A stretch of 12,152 nucleotides of DNA from Treponemataceae bacterium (GTDB lineage: Bacteria; Spirochaetota; Spirochaetia; Treponematales; Treponemataceae), in assembly GCA_024697985.1 (NCBI GenBank), contig JAILRX010000068.1, forward strand, positions 1-12,152. Reading direction: 5' to 3'. Of the stretch, positions 1-6,066 are shown piece by piece. The translations under genes and the position numbers were made by a program. Under the pieces are notes generated by a model. That model was given only the letters and a program-made list of their open reading frames with translations. It was not told the DNA's origin and made no database searches. Numbering within the stretch: position 1 is the stretch's first letter; the number at the start of each line of letters is the position of its first letter.

Positions 1-1152
1 TCTTCTTATGGAATGGGAATTAAAATTGAGCCTGTCCTCGATATCAAAGAAGTTAAGGTAGACCTTTCAAGCATAGCGGAAGACGGCTCGCTTTCGTACA
101 GCGGAACATTTCCAGAAGCCGGAGAAGATGGTTCAGAGGCAGAACCGATAGACCTCAGCATGATAGGTTCTATTCTTGGTGATAACCTGCAGTTAACAGG
201 AGCTAAGGTGTATGCCTACATCAATGATAACGGTCTTTTAGGTGACAATACTATCACGGCTAAATTTGACGCTTCCTATACGACAACAGATTCAGAAGGC
301 GTTGAATCTACGACAACAGTAGCTCTTATTGATGGTGCGGACGAATCAACCCATGTTAAGACAATTGATGGTTTCACAGCAGTTCCTTCAGTAACTCAAA
401 ATTCTGATGGTTACGTGGTTGCAACCTTTGATGAAGATGAAACTTCGTTTGTCAGTTCTTCTTTCCCGACCGTCTTGAATGCAGGACCAGAAGACATGAT
501 GATTTCTTATGAAGTTGGTCTTGGCGAAGGTGACGACGAAATGTGGCTTGATGTCAGCGAGCTTATCAATTCAGATGATGACGATTCTGACGAAGAAACG
601 GAAATTGCCGTAGAATTTGGAATTTTCATTGCATTGCCAGTTCAGCTTACAGTTAAACAGAATAGCAACGGTTATGCCGGACTGGACATCATGGGAATAA
701 TCAATTCGTTTGGAAGTTCTGAAGAAGAAGATTCAGAAGAAGAAGAGGCTGAAACTGACCTTCTTGGAAGAACGAGCGCAGATGACGGCGGACTTTTGAA
801 CACCGTATTGGATTACATCGAAAAAGTTGCCTTGAAAGTGGACTATACGAACGGTTCTGGAATGGCGCTTAGTGTAAACATCAGTGATACGAACTCATCT
901 GGGGCAACCTTCTCTAAGGTCATCTCGATTGCAACAGGAACCGGAACTCAAGAAATCTCAATTGATTCAACAGATGCAGAGTATATGATGAACACTTACC
1001 CGTTCTATCCTGATAATTTTGAAATACGAATTCCGGGAAGCACGACTCAAGACATGGTTTATAACATAAAGCGAGAAATGGATTTTGAAGTTTCGCTCAC
1101 AGCAAGCGTAGACGCAAATATCGACTATACAATTTCGCTTTCAGGAAACTAA
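1..1152 (+). CDS. Acidic Ser/Thr/Gly-rich protein of unknown family (5' end outside window)
   Basis: The reading frame is open from the first base, so this is the C-terminal part (about 383 residues) of a longer protein; the ATG at 13 is probably internal. I do not recognise the family. The composition is rich in Ser, Thr, Gly, Asp and Glu with short alternating hydrophobic stretches, which suggests an extended beta-rich exported or surface protein. Two strongly acidic stretches interrupt it (near 571-600 and 718-756), the second made mostly of GAA/GAG codons. No Cys is visible, and no transmembrane helix or catalytic motif is seen. The next gene, a predicted outer-membrane barrel, starts 15 bases downstream on the same strand, so co-transcription is likely and a cell-envelope role is inferred. 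Whether the missing N-terminus carries a signal peptide or lipobox cannot be judged here. The coding call is firm; the function is unknown. Confidence 0.8.
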   Translation, partial: SSYGMGIKIEPVLDIKEVKVDLSSIAEDGSLSYSGTFPEAGEDGSEAEPIDLSMIGSILGDNLQLTGAKVYAYINDNGLLGDNTITAKFDASYTTTDSEGVESTTTVALIDGADESTHVKTIDGFTAVPSVTQNSDGYVVATFDEDETSFVSSSFPTVLNAGPEDMMISYEVGLGEGDDEMWLDVSELINSDDDDSDEETEIAVEFGIFIALPVQLTVKQNSNGYAGLDIMGIINSFGSSEEEDSEEEEAETDLLGRTSADDGGLLNTVLDYIEKVALKVDYTNGSGMALSVNISDTNSSGATFSKVISIATGTGTQEISIDSTDAEYMMNTYPFYPDNFEIRIPGSTTQDMVYNIKREMDFEVSLTASVDANIDYTISLSGN

Positions 1153-1161
1153 GGAAGGAGG
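1153..1161 (+). promoter_or_regulatory. Strong Shine-Dalgarno for the barrel gene
   Basis: GGAAGGAGG lies immediately after the stop codon of the upstream gene and six bases before the ATG at 1168. It is the best ribosome-binding site in the window and settles the start of the barrel gene. Confidence 0.85.
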
Positions 1162-1167
1162 CAGAAT

Positions 1168-2487
1168 ATGAAAACTAAACGATTTTCAAGTTTTATAAAA
1201 AAAGCAGTTCTGTTCCTCACACTTTTGATGATTTCCACGACTGCGGTTTTTGCGGATCAGGATGATAAGGACTCTAAGAAAAAGAACAAGGATAAGGATA
1301 ACGAAAGGACTTTCTTTGACAGGTTCTGGGAGCTTGGTGTTTCGGCTGATGTAGGAATTGCAAACAACTATTTTGAAGTTCTGGACTTTTTCCACGAAAC
1401 AATCGTAGTTGATTTTACCGACATGTATAGCACGATCAATTACAAAGGCCTTACGTTGGATTTGGGAGTCGGCGTTCATGTTTTCTCGAACGTTCTGGCA
1501 AAAAAATTCAACATCGGATTTGATGTTGGTGTTGATCCGGTCATCAATATGGCGATTTCAAAAGACGTCATCGGTTTGATTGCTGAAGGAAACTCTTCTA
1601 CTCTTGACCAGGCAATGACTGTTGGTGCCGGTGTTGCCGCCGCCGCATATCTTGATTTGGATGTTCCTTTTGGATTTGATCTTGGTGAAAAAATCAAACT
1701 CCATGTGACACCTTCATATTACATTCCGTTGGTTTACCTGCCATACACTGATGTTACGGCTACGGTTCAGATCAATTCGGATGGTACGGCTTCTGTCAGC
1801 ATGGACAAGACGCTTGCTGTTTATTCAGCACTTCCAATTTATAACTACATCAACGGCGATACGACTTTGGATTATCTGGACATTCTTTCAAAGGGTGGTT
1901 TTGATATTACTGTAGCCGGTGAGCTTGAATTCCTTGAGGTTTTGGATTTGGGTGCCAGCGCAACGAATATTCCGATTGTACCTTCTCATCTGCAGTCACA
2001 GTATGCCTACAGAGTTCAGGTTAATTACACTATGGAAACTTCGCTTCTTGCTCAGCTGATGTCAGGAAGTTTCAATTCTTCATCATTTGCTGACTGCTAT
2101 TCTTTCGAACCTGTCGAAAGTGACGGAAGTACAATCAACGTATTCCGACCTTTGAAATTCGGATTCTGGGCAAATTGGCGTGTACTGGGAACGGAAATGC
2201 TCGTTCTTACACCATTCGTTCAGATGAGGTTCTTGGACGGAACTGTTGCAAATGCTGTTGGATTTGGCTTTGACTATGCTTTGAAGGCCCTCTTGGATTT
2301 GAAATTCTTCAGGACTTCTCTTACAACAAGCTATGTTGATAACATTTTCAAGCAGGAACTTGCACTTGCCTTTAACCTGCGATTCTTCGAACTCGACTTG
2401 GTTATCGCATCTGAGGCAACGACATTTGCAAAGAGTTTCTGTGGCTCTGGTGTCGGCGTAGGCGTCGGAGTAATCTTAGGTTTCTAG
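1168..2487 (+). CDS. Predicted outer-membrane beta-barrel protein with signal peptide
   Basis: This 439-residue protein begins with a clear Sec signal: a Lys/Arg-rich start (residues 2-12), a hydrophobic core (13-23) and a plausible cleavage site after AVFA (about residue 29). A short, highly charged Lys/Asp linker (30-47) follows. The rest is a run of alternating hydrophobic/polar segments rich in aromatic residues and Gly. The last strand is Gly/Val-rich and the protein ends in Phe, as many outer-membrane barrels do for Bam recognition. The start is fixed by a strong Shine-Dalgarno GGAAGGAGG at 1153-1161, six bases before ATG. It lies 15 bases after the preceding acidic protein, so the two probably form an operon. 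I see no specific match to FadL-, OmpW- or Msp-type proteins, so the cargo or role is unknown. Barrel topology is inferred from the pattern, not proven; a periplasmic beta-rich protein is the alternative. Confidence 0.8.
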   Translation: MKTKRFSSFIKKAVLFLTLLMISTTAVFADQDDKDSKKKNKDKDNERTFFDRFWELGVSADVGIANNYFEVLDFFHETIVVDFTDMYSTINYKGLTLDLGVGVHVFSNVLAKKFNIGFDVGVDPVINMAISKDVIGLIAEGNSSTLDQAMTVGAGVAAAAYLDLDVPFGFDLGEKIKLHVTPSYYIPLVYLPYTDVTATVQINSDGTASVSMDKTLAVYSALPIYNYINGDTTLDYLDILSKGGFDITVAGELEFLEVLDLGASATNIPIVPSHLQSQYAYRVQVNYTMETSLLAQLMSGSFNSSSFADCYSFEPVESDGSTINVFRPLKFGFWANWRVLGTEMLVLTPFVQMRFLDGTVANAVGFGFDYALKALLDLKFFRTSLTTSYVDNIFKQELALAFNLRFFELDLVIASEATTFAKSFCGSGVGVGVGVILGF

Positions 2488-2490
2488 GGC

Positions 2491-2545
2491 GGCACTAAGT
2501 TGAGCGCGGCGAGGCAGATTCGCGCGGCGCTAAGTTGAGTGGCGC
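2491..2545. repeat. Two copies of a GC-rich TAAGTTGAG intergenic repeat
   Basis: Two near-identical 20-base units, at 2491-2510 and 2526-2545, share the core CTAAGTTGAG (2495-2504 and 2530-2539) flanked by GGC/GCGC-type bases. They are far richer in G+C than the adjacent intergenic DNA and sit directly before the terminator hairpin. A third copy is at 2646-2665, and degenerate relatives occur around the other convergent terminator (10521-10729). The role is unknown. The arrangement suggests a dispersed small intergenic repeat rather than coding DNA. Confidence 0.7.
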
Positions 2546-2596
2546 AAAAAAATAACCGCAGGGTTTAGGAGAAATCTTCTTTCCTGCGGTTTTTTT
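2546..2596. terminator. Bidirectional intrinsic terminator between convergent genes
   Basis: A 9-bp stem AACCGCAGG (2554-2562) pairs with CCTGCGGTT (2583-2591). Inside it a small AGAA/TTCT hairpin can form at the tip. Seven A residues (2546-2552) precede the stem and a T run (2590-2596) follows it, so the structure has a U-tail in both directions. It can end transcription of the barrel gene (+) and of the convergent transporter gene (-). Confidence 0.85.
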
Positions 2597-2645
2597 ATGC
2601 CCGGACAAGTTTTGCACCGGCCTGTTTGCGGCGCCAGGTTCGCTC

Positions 2646-2665
2646 GACGTTAAGTTGAGCGGTGC
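2646..2665. repeat. Third copy of the TAAGTTGAG repeat
   Basis: GACGTTAAGTTGAGCGGTGC carries the same TAAGTTGAG core (2651-2659) as the copies at 2491 and 2526. With the preceding bases it can fold on itself: GCTCGAC (2642-2648) pairs with GTTGAGC (2654-2660) with one G-T wobble. It ends three bases before the stop codon of the minus-strand transporter, so it lies in that gene's 3' untranslated region. Confidence 0.6.
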
Positions 2666-2667
2666 GC

Positions 2668-3897
2668 TTAGATGTACTTGCGGATTTCCTTGTGCTCTAT
2701 CATCTTGTTCTTGGAAGCGATGATGTAGGTTCCCAAAAGTGCGTTCACCGCATCAATTGATGCTGCGATGGAGCAAATCAGCGGGAAAGCCGGCTTGAGC
2801 AAAAGATAACCTGCATCAAAACCTCGGCCGTACCAGGTGCACAAAATCGTGATGGCGATGAAAGGACCGCCGACTGGAATCGGGCTTAAAAGGAACGAAA
2901 GCAGGAATGAAAGGGCAATAATCCACATTACATCAGCAAAGGAAATTCCCAAACCGGAATAAGAACGCAAAATTACGACGAAACTGATTGCCGTAACGCA
3001 GGCAGATCCGCCTCTGCCGAATGAGCTGAAAATCGGCAGACAAATCGAATTGAGCCGTCGCCTGATTCCGAAGCTTTCTTTTGAGTGTCGGATGTTTGTG
3101 ACCAAAGCAAGGTTTGAATCCATGCTGAAAAAAGCTGTAAGGATAGTTGCGATTGTTCCGTAAAGAATCTTGAACGGATGAAGTTCCTTGAATGCGAAAC
3201 GCAAAATCAGCGGATAAACTGCAAAAACTACGAAAACGAAAACCGAGAAAAGCATCAGGATGAAGCCAGTGTAAACGCCAGTTTTAATCATCGAAATGAA
3301 CTGTGTAGTCCAGGTTGCGGCAATCACGACCATTCCAAAAGAAAGGATATCAACGAAGAAAGTCATCATCACGTAAAAAACGTGGGAGAGCGAGTCAAAC
3401 AAAGTGTAGGCCGGTTTAGAAATGTTTTTATCAGAAGAGAAACCTGCACCGATAAAAATCGCGAACAGGAAAACCGGCAGAAGGAACGAGCCTTCCAAAA
3501 GCGATTCAAATCCTGAATATGGGAAAAGCTTCAAAAGATTTTCTGCAAGGTTCAATCCCTGAGGTGAAGTTACTTTTTCAACTGAAATCGGAATTCGAGG
3601 AAGCTTGAAAATCAAGGCTGGAATAATGCCAATGATTGTGAAAGCCAGTGAAACCAGCGCAATACTGATGAAAGTCTGGAGCACGATCTTTGTGATTTTA
3701 TGTTCTTCGCGCAGGTTGCAGACAGATATTGCCATGCTGAAAAACAGAGTCGGAATCAAAGTCCATCGGCCAAAATGAATACAGAAATCTGTAAGGACAG
3801 ACACAATTTTTTGAATCACGGCATTTTCGCTTGGAAGAAAAATTCCGGCAAGAACGCCTAAAACACAACCAATAAGGTATTTAATCCAAATCTTCAT
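2668..3897 (-). CDS. SDF-family (dicarboxylate/amino acid:cation symporter-like) membrane transporter, divergent
   Basis: This 409-residue, very hydrophobic protein matches the glutamate/dicarboxylate:cation symporter (SDF, Glt/DctA) family in length and layout: multiple helices, then a C-terminal core with two re-entrant hairpins. The HP1 equivalent is AFFSMDSNLALVT (residues 255-267), the TM7 motif region is SSFGRGGSA (291-299), the HP2 equivalent is PIPVGGPFIA (339-348), and the TM8 equivalent is around SIDAVNALLGT (380-390). The expected role is import of an amino acid or dicarboxylate across the inner membrane. However, the usual Ser-rich HP1, the NMDGT sodium/substrate motif and the TM8 Arg/Asn/Asp residues are altered, so substrate and coupling ion are uncertain. 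I chose the ATG at 3897. An upstream ATG (3945) would add 16 residues, overlap the divergent promoter and lack a ribosome site. No Shine-Dalgarno precedes 3897; see the promoter entry. Confidence 0.85.
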   Translation of the reverse strand: MKIWIKYLIGCVLGVLAGIFLPSENAVIQKIVSVLTDFCIHFGRWTLIPTLFFSMAISVCNLREEHKITKIVLQTFISIALVSLAFTIIGIIPALIFKLPRIPISVEKVTSPQGLNLAENLLKLFPYSGFESLLEGSFLLPVFLFAIFIGAGFSSDKNISKPAYTLFDSLSHVFYVMMTFFVDILSFGMVVIAATWTTQFISMIKTGVYTGFILMLFSVFVFVVFAVYPLILRFAFKELHPFKILYGTIATILTAFFSMDSNLALVTNIRHSKESFGIRRRLNSICLPIFSSFGRGGSACVTAISFVVILRSYSGLGISFADVMWIIALSFLLSFLLSPIPVGGPFIAITILCTWYGRGFDAGYLLLKPAFPLICSIAASIDAVNALLGTYIIASKNKMIEHKEIRKYI

Positions 3898-3903
3898 GGC
3901 TAA

Positions 3904-3932
3904 ACAATAAACTATAATGACAATATTTTCAA
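3904..3932 (-). promoter_or_regulatory. Putative sigma-70 promoter of the transporter gene, leaderless geometry
   Basis: On the minus strand, TTGAAA (3932-3927), a 17-base spacer and TATTGT (3909-3904) form a reasonable -35/-10 pair. Seven bases downstream of the -10 is position 3897, the A of the start codon, and no Shine-Dalgarno is present. A leaderless mRNA is therefore predicted. The -10 is only a partial match (4 of 6). Confidence 0.4.
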
Positions 3933-3945
3933 CTTGTATTATCAT
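3917..3945 (+). promoter_or_regulatory. Putative sigma-70 promoter of the membrane hydrolase-like gene, leaderless geometry
   Basis: ATGACA (3917-3922), 17 bases, then TATCAT (3940-3945) each match the consensus at five of six positions. Transcription would start near 3952, the ATG itself. A perfect TATAAT also lies at 3946-3951, directly against the ATG. If that one is used, the transcript would start near 3958 and translation would begin at the in-frame ATG at 3967. The promoter overlaps that of the divergent transporter, so the two may compete. Confidence 0.4.
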
Positions 3946-3951
3946 TATAAT

Positions 3952-5127
3952 ATGTCCGTACTTTTTATGAGCCTTTTGCTCGTAGTCATCATTAATTTGC
4001 CAGTTGTTTTACGAACTTTCGTCCATTCTCACATTCACAACGCCAAGCAAACTGATTATTTTACGATTCTGCCTTTTATCAGCCTGTGTATCTGCATTTT
4101 TTTGATTTACGTACACGGCCTTATGTGGAGCATTTTTGGCGCTCTGGTAATCACACTGATAATTCTTTTTACGAACATCGGACGCTTTTATAAATTCTGC
4201 ATTCACCTTAAAAAAACATCTTTTTCTCCGGGATTCGTCGCAATCAGCGCAATCGAAACTGTCCTGCTTTTAGGATATATGTGCGTCCTGTTTGTATTTT
4301 TCCCAAGCTTCATCAACGTTGATATTTCCAAAAAAATCGTATACATGGGTGATGCAAAATCCGGCTACGTTGAAAAGGGCACGGAGCTGGCACGAACCAC
4401 AGCAAAGGTCTTGATTTATCGGGATGCGCACAACGATTTTGGTTTTGATAAAAAAGCATCTGATAACGAAAATTCCGCGCTCACCGAAACTGCCGAGGTC
4501 GCAGAAACCACAGAGGCCACAGAAACAATCCAGGTTGCAGAAGCCACAGAACTCGCAGAAACTACTGAGGCCGCCGAGCAGAAGCCTGCCGTACTTTTTA
4601 TTTCTGACATCTTTGCTGATGAAACAGATTCTGTCGGAACTCTGGCATACCTTGCCGATAAAGGATACGCCGTTTATTCGATGACATTTTATGACAGAAA
4701 ATTGTCATATTTTGATGATGTGCGTGATGTCAACTTTATTTCAAAAGCCGCACTTAGAAACGAAAATAAGACAAATAAAGATGGATTTGCTGAAAAATAT
4801 GACAAAATTGTCAAGTTTAATTATGACAAATATGACAGTGCCGTTTTAATTATGACAGAACTGGGAATTGACCAGTTTTATATTCTTGCTGATGGATATT
4901 GTATTCCTGCCGCAGAACAGCTCGCAGAAGTTTATCCTGACAAAATTGTCAACATTTATAAAATTAATTCTGACAACGAAATTCCAGGTTATGTCGACGG
5001 ATACGGAAACTTTTCTGCAACCAAGCCGCTTGAGTGGGCAATCCTTGGCTATAAGATGAACCGCCGCTGGGATGATGCAAAACGAATCGCATTTTTCGCA
5101 AACAAAAAGTTTACTAAAACTGAATAG
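3952..5127 (+). CDS. Four-helix membrane protein with alpha/beta-hydrolase-like C-terminal domain
   Basis: The protein has 391 residues. Four hydrophobic segments (about 2-20, 37-54, 57-76 and 94-118) form an N-terminal membrane domain. A soluble part follows, interrupted by five hexapeptide repeats of Thr/Ala/Glu (178-207). The region from 211 on resembles an alpha/beta-hydrolase fold: a beta-strand with turn at PAVLFISDIFADE, a helix and strand at LADKGYAVYSMTFYDR, and an elbow-like segment FYILADGYCIPAAEQLAEVYP. The expected GxSxG nucleophile elbow and the HG oxyanion motif are absent, so catalysis is doubtful; a binding or structural role is an inference. ATG 3952 is preferred to a TTG at 3934, and ATG 3967 is an alternative. 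No Shine-Dalgarno is present. It ends 15 bases before the Nif3-like gene, so the two are likely co-transcribed. I do not recognise a named family. Confidence 0.8.
   Translation: MSVLFMSLLLVVIINLPVVLRTFVHSHIHNAKQTDYFTILPFISLCICIFLIYVHGLMWSIFGALVITLIILFTNIGRFYKFCIHLKKTSFSPGFVAISAIETVLLLGYMCVLFVFFPSFINVDISKKIVYMGDAKSGYVEKGTELARTTAKVLIYRDAHNDFGFDKKASDNENSALTETAEVAETTEATETIQVAEATELAETTEAAEQKPAVLFISDIFADETDSVGTLAYLADKGYAVYSMTFYDRKLSYFDDVRDVNFISKAALRNENKTNKDGFAEKYDKIVKFNYDKYDSAVLIMTELGIDQFYILADGYCIPAAEQLAEVYPDKIVNIYKINSDNEIPGYVDGYGNFSATKPLEWAILGYKMNRRWDDAKRIAFFANKKFTKTE
4483..4572 (+). repeat. In-frame 18-bp tandem repeat, five copies (Thr/Ala/Glu hexapeptides)
   Basis: Five consecutive 18-base units encode hexapeptides of the form [T/A]-E-[T/A]-x-[E/Q]-[V/A/L]: TETAEV, AETTEA, TETIQV, AEATEL and AETTEA. 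The DNA copies are diverged, but GCAGAA and GAGGCC blocks recur. The repeat forms an acidic linker between the membrane part and the hydrolase-like domain. Because the unit is a multiple of three, a change in copy number would keep the frame. Confidence 0.75.
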
Positions 5128-5142
5128 AACCGGGGGAAAAAT

Positions 5143-5913
5143 ATGACATTAAATCAGTTTGTTTCATATCTTGATGCAATACTTGAACCTCAGAATTTTG
5201 AATCGGATATTTCGCTGAACGGACTTCAGGTGCAAAATTCTGACAAAGATGCCCCGATTAAAAAAATTGCCTTTGCAGTTGACGCCTGCTACAAAACGGC
5301 AAGTCGTGCCATAGAAGAGGGAGCTGACGTGCTTGTCGTACATCACGGACTTTTCTGGGGAAAACCGCTTGCTTTGAACGGCCCTCACTACGATCTTATC
5401 AAACTGATGATGGAAAATAACCTTGCGCTTTATGCCTGCCACATCCCGCTCGATGCGAACAAGGAAGTCGGAAACAATTACGGTCTTGCCCGAAAAATTG
5501 GACTTACGGAAGATTCCCTCGAGGATTTTGGAAAATGGCGCGGAATGACTTTGGGTGTAAAGGGCTCTTTCGAAAATGCACTTACAATTGATGAAATCGA
5601 AAAAAGACTTTTTGGCCCGAACGAAAAGCCTCTTTCAGTTTTGCCTTTTGGAAAAAATCTTATCAAGACGGTCGGAATAATTTCGGGTGGCGCTTGGGAA
5701 GAGCTTGATTATGCAATCGAAGACAATCTTGATCTTTACATCACGGGCGAGGTGAGCCATCAGGTTTATCATCAGTGCCTTGAAAACAAAATCAATTTTA
5801 TTGCAGGCGGTCACTACCAGACAGAAACGATGGGCGTCTCGCTTTTGAAAAATCTTGTTGAAGAAGAAACCAGTCTAGAAACTGTTTTTATCGACGTGCC
5901 AACAGGGTTATAA
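5143..5913 (+). CDS. Nif3/YbgI-family dinuclear metal-centre protein
   Basis: This 256-residue protein belongs to the Nif3-like (DUF34/YbgI, formerly labelled GTP cyclohydrolase I type 2) family. Members are toroidal hexamers with a two-metal site; the physiological substrate is unsettled. Expected metal ligands are all visible: His67-His68 in VVHHGLFW, Asp104 in CHIPLDA, and His224 plus Glu228 in GGHYQTET. The N-terminal family segment ISLNGLQVQNS is also present. The length fits the short bacterial form without the inserted PII-like domain. The start is supported by a G-rich site (CGGGGGA, 5131-5137) five bases upstream of ATG. It follows the membrane hydrolase-like gene by 15 bases and is probably its operon partner, although no functional link is known. 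A cytoplasmic location is expected. The family call is firm; the biochemical role is not. Confidence 0.93.
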   Translation: MTLNQFVSYLDAILEPQNFESDISLNGLQVQNSDKDAPIKKIAFAVDACYKTASRAIEEGADVLVVHHGLFWGKPLALNGPHYDLIKLMMENNLALYACHIPLDANKEVGNNYGLARKIGLTEDSLEDFGKWRGMTLGVKGSFENALTIDEIEKRLFGPNEKPLSVLPFGKNLIKTVGIISGGAWEELDYAIEDNLDLYITGEVSHQVYHQCLENKINFIAGGHYQTETMGVSLLKNLVEEETSLETVFIDVPTGL

Positions 5914-5922
5914 TGTATGCCG

Positions 5923-5945
5923 CGAGTTTTCCTTCGGAAAACTCG
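5923..5945. other. Perfect hairpin 1 of a four-hairpin cluster
   Basis: CGAGTTTTCC (5923-5932) pairs exactly with GGAAAACTCG (5936-5945) across a three-base TTC loop; the tip contains the CTTCGG sequence. It begins nine bases after the stop of the Nif3-like gene. No T tract follows on the plus strand, so it is not a classical terminator. A role in 3'-end stability is possible. Confidence 0.75.
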
Positions 5946-5958
5946 ACATGGATTTTCA

Positions 5959-5985
5959 CAATCAGAAATATCAAATTTCTGATTG
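5959..5985. other. Perfect hairpin 2 of the cluster
   Basis: CAATCAGAAAT (5959-5969) pairs exactly with ATTTCTGATTG (5975-5985) around a five-base loop. The sequence is unrelated to hairpin 1. A weak T-containing stretch (TATACTTTAAT) follows on the plus strand. Confidence 0.7.
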
Positions 5986-6000
5986 TATACTTTAATGTAG

Positions 6001-6028
6001 AAATTTGCGTAATGAAATGAGCAAATTT
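6001..6028. other. Hairpin 3 of the cluster
   Basis: AAATTTGC (6001-6008) pairs exactly with GCAAATTT (6021-6028) around a 12-base loop. It is the weakest of the four because of the AT-rich stem and larger loop. Confidence 0.55.
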
Positions 6029-6066
6029 AAAATTAATTCAAAGTTCCATTGGGAACTTTGAATTAA
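6029..6066 (-). terminator. Hairpin 4: likely terminator of the minus-strand coiled-coil gene
   Basis: A 15-bp perfect stem, TTAATTCAAAGTTCC (6033-6047) with its complement at 6052-6066, closes a four-base loop. In the minus direction it is followed by TTTTAAATTT, so it can act as an intrinsic terminator. The stop codon of the minus-strand gene (6065-6063) lies inside the stem, so the end of the coding sequence and the terminator overlap. Confidence 0.65.

Noticed and set aside
3178..3516. 112-codon plus-strand open frame inside the transporter gene
   Set aside because: It lies antisense to a clearly coding membrane protein and has a composition unlike a real protein (His/Arg/Gln-rich); it is a shadow frame.
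3898..3945. Upstream ATG at 3945 for the transporter
   Set aside because: The extra 16 residues are not typical of the family start, overlap both divergent promoters, and have no Shine-Dalgarno.
3934..3951. TTG start giving the membrane hydrolase-like protein six extra residues
   Set aside because: The bases encode only a promoter-like stretch, no ribosome site precedes the TTG, and ATG follows at 3952.
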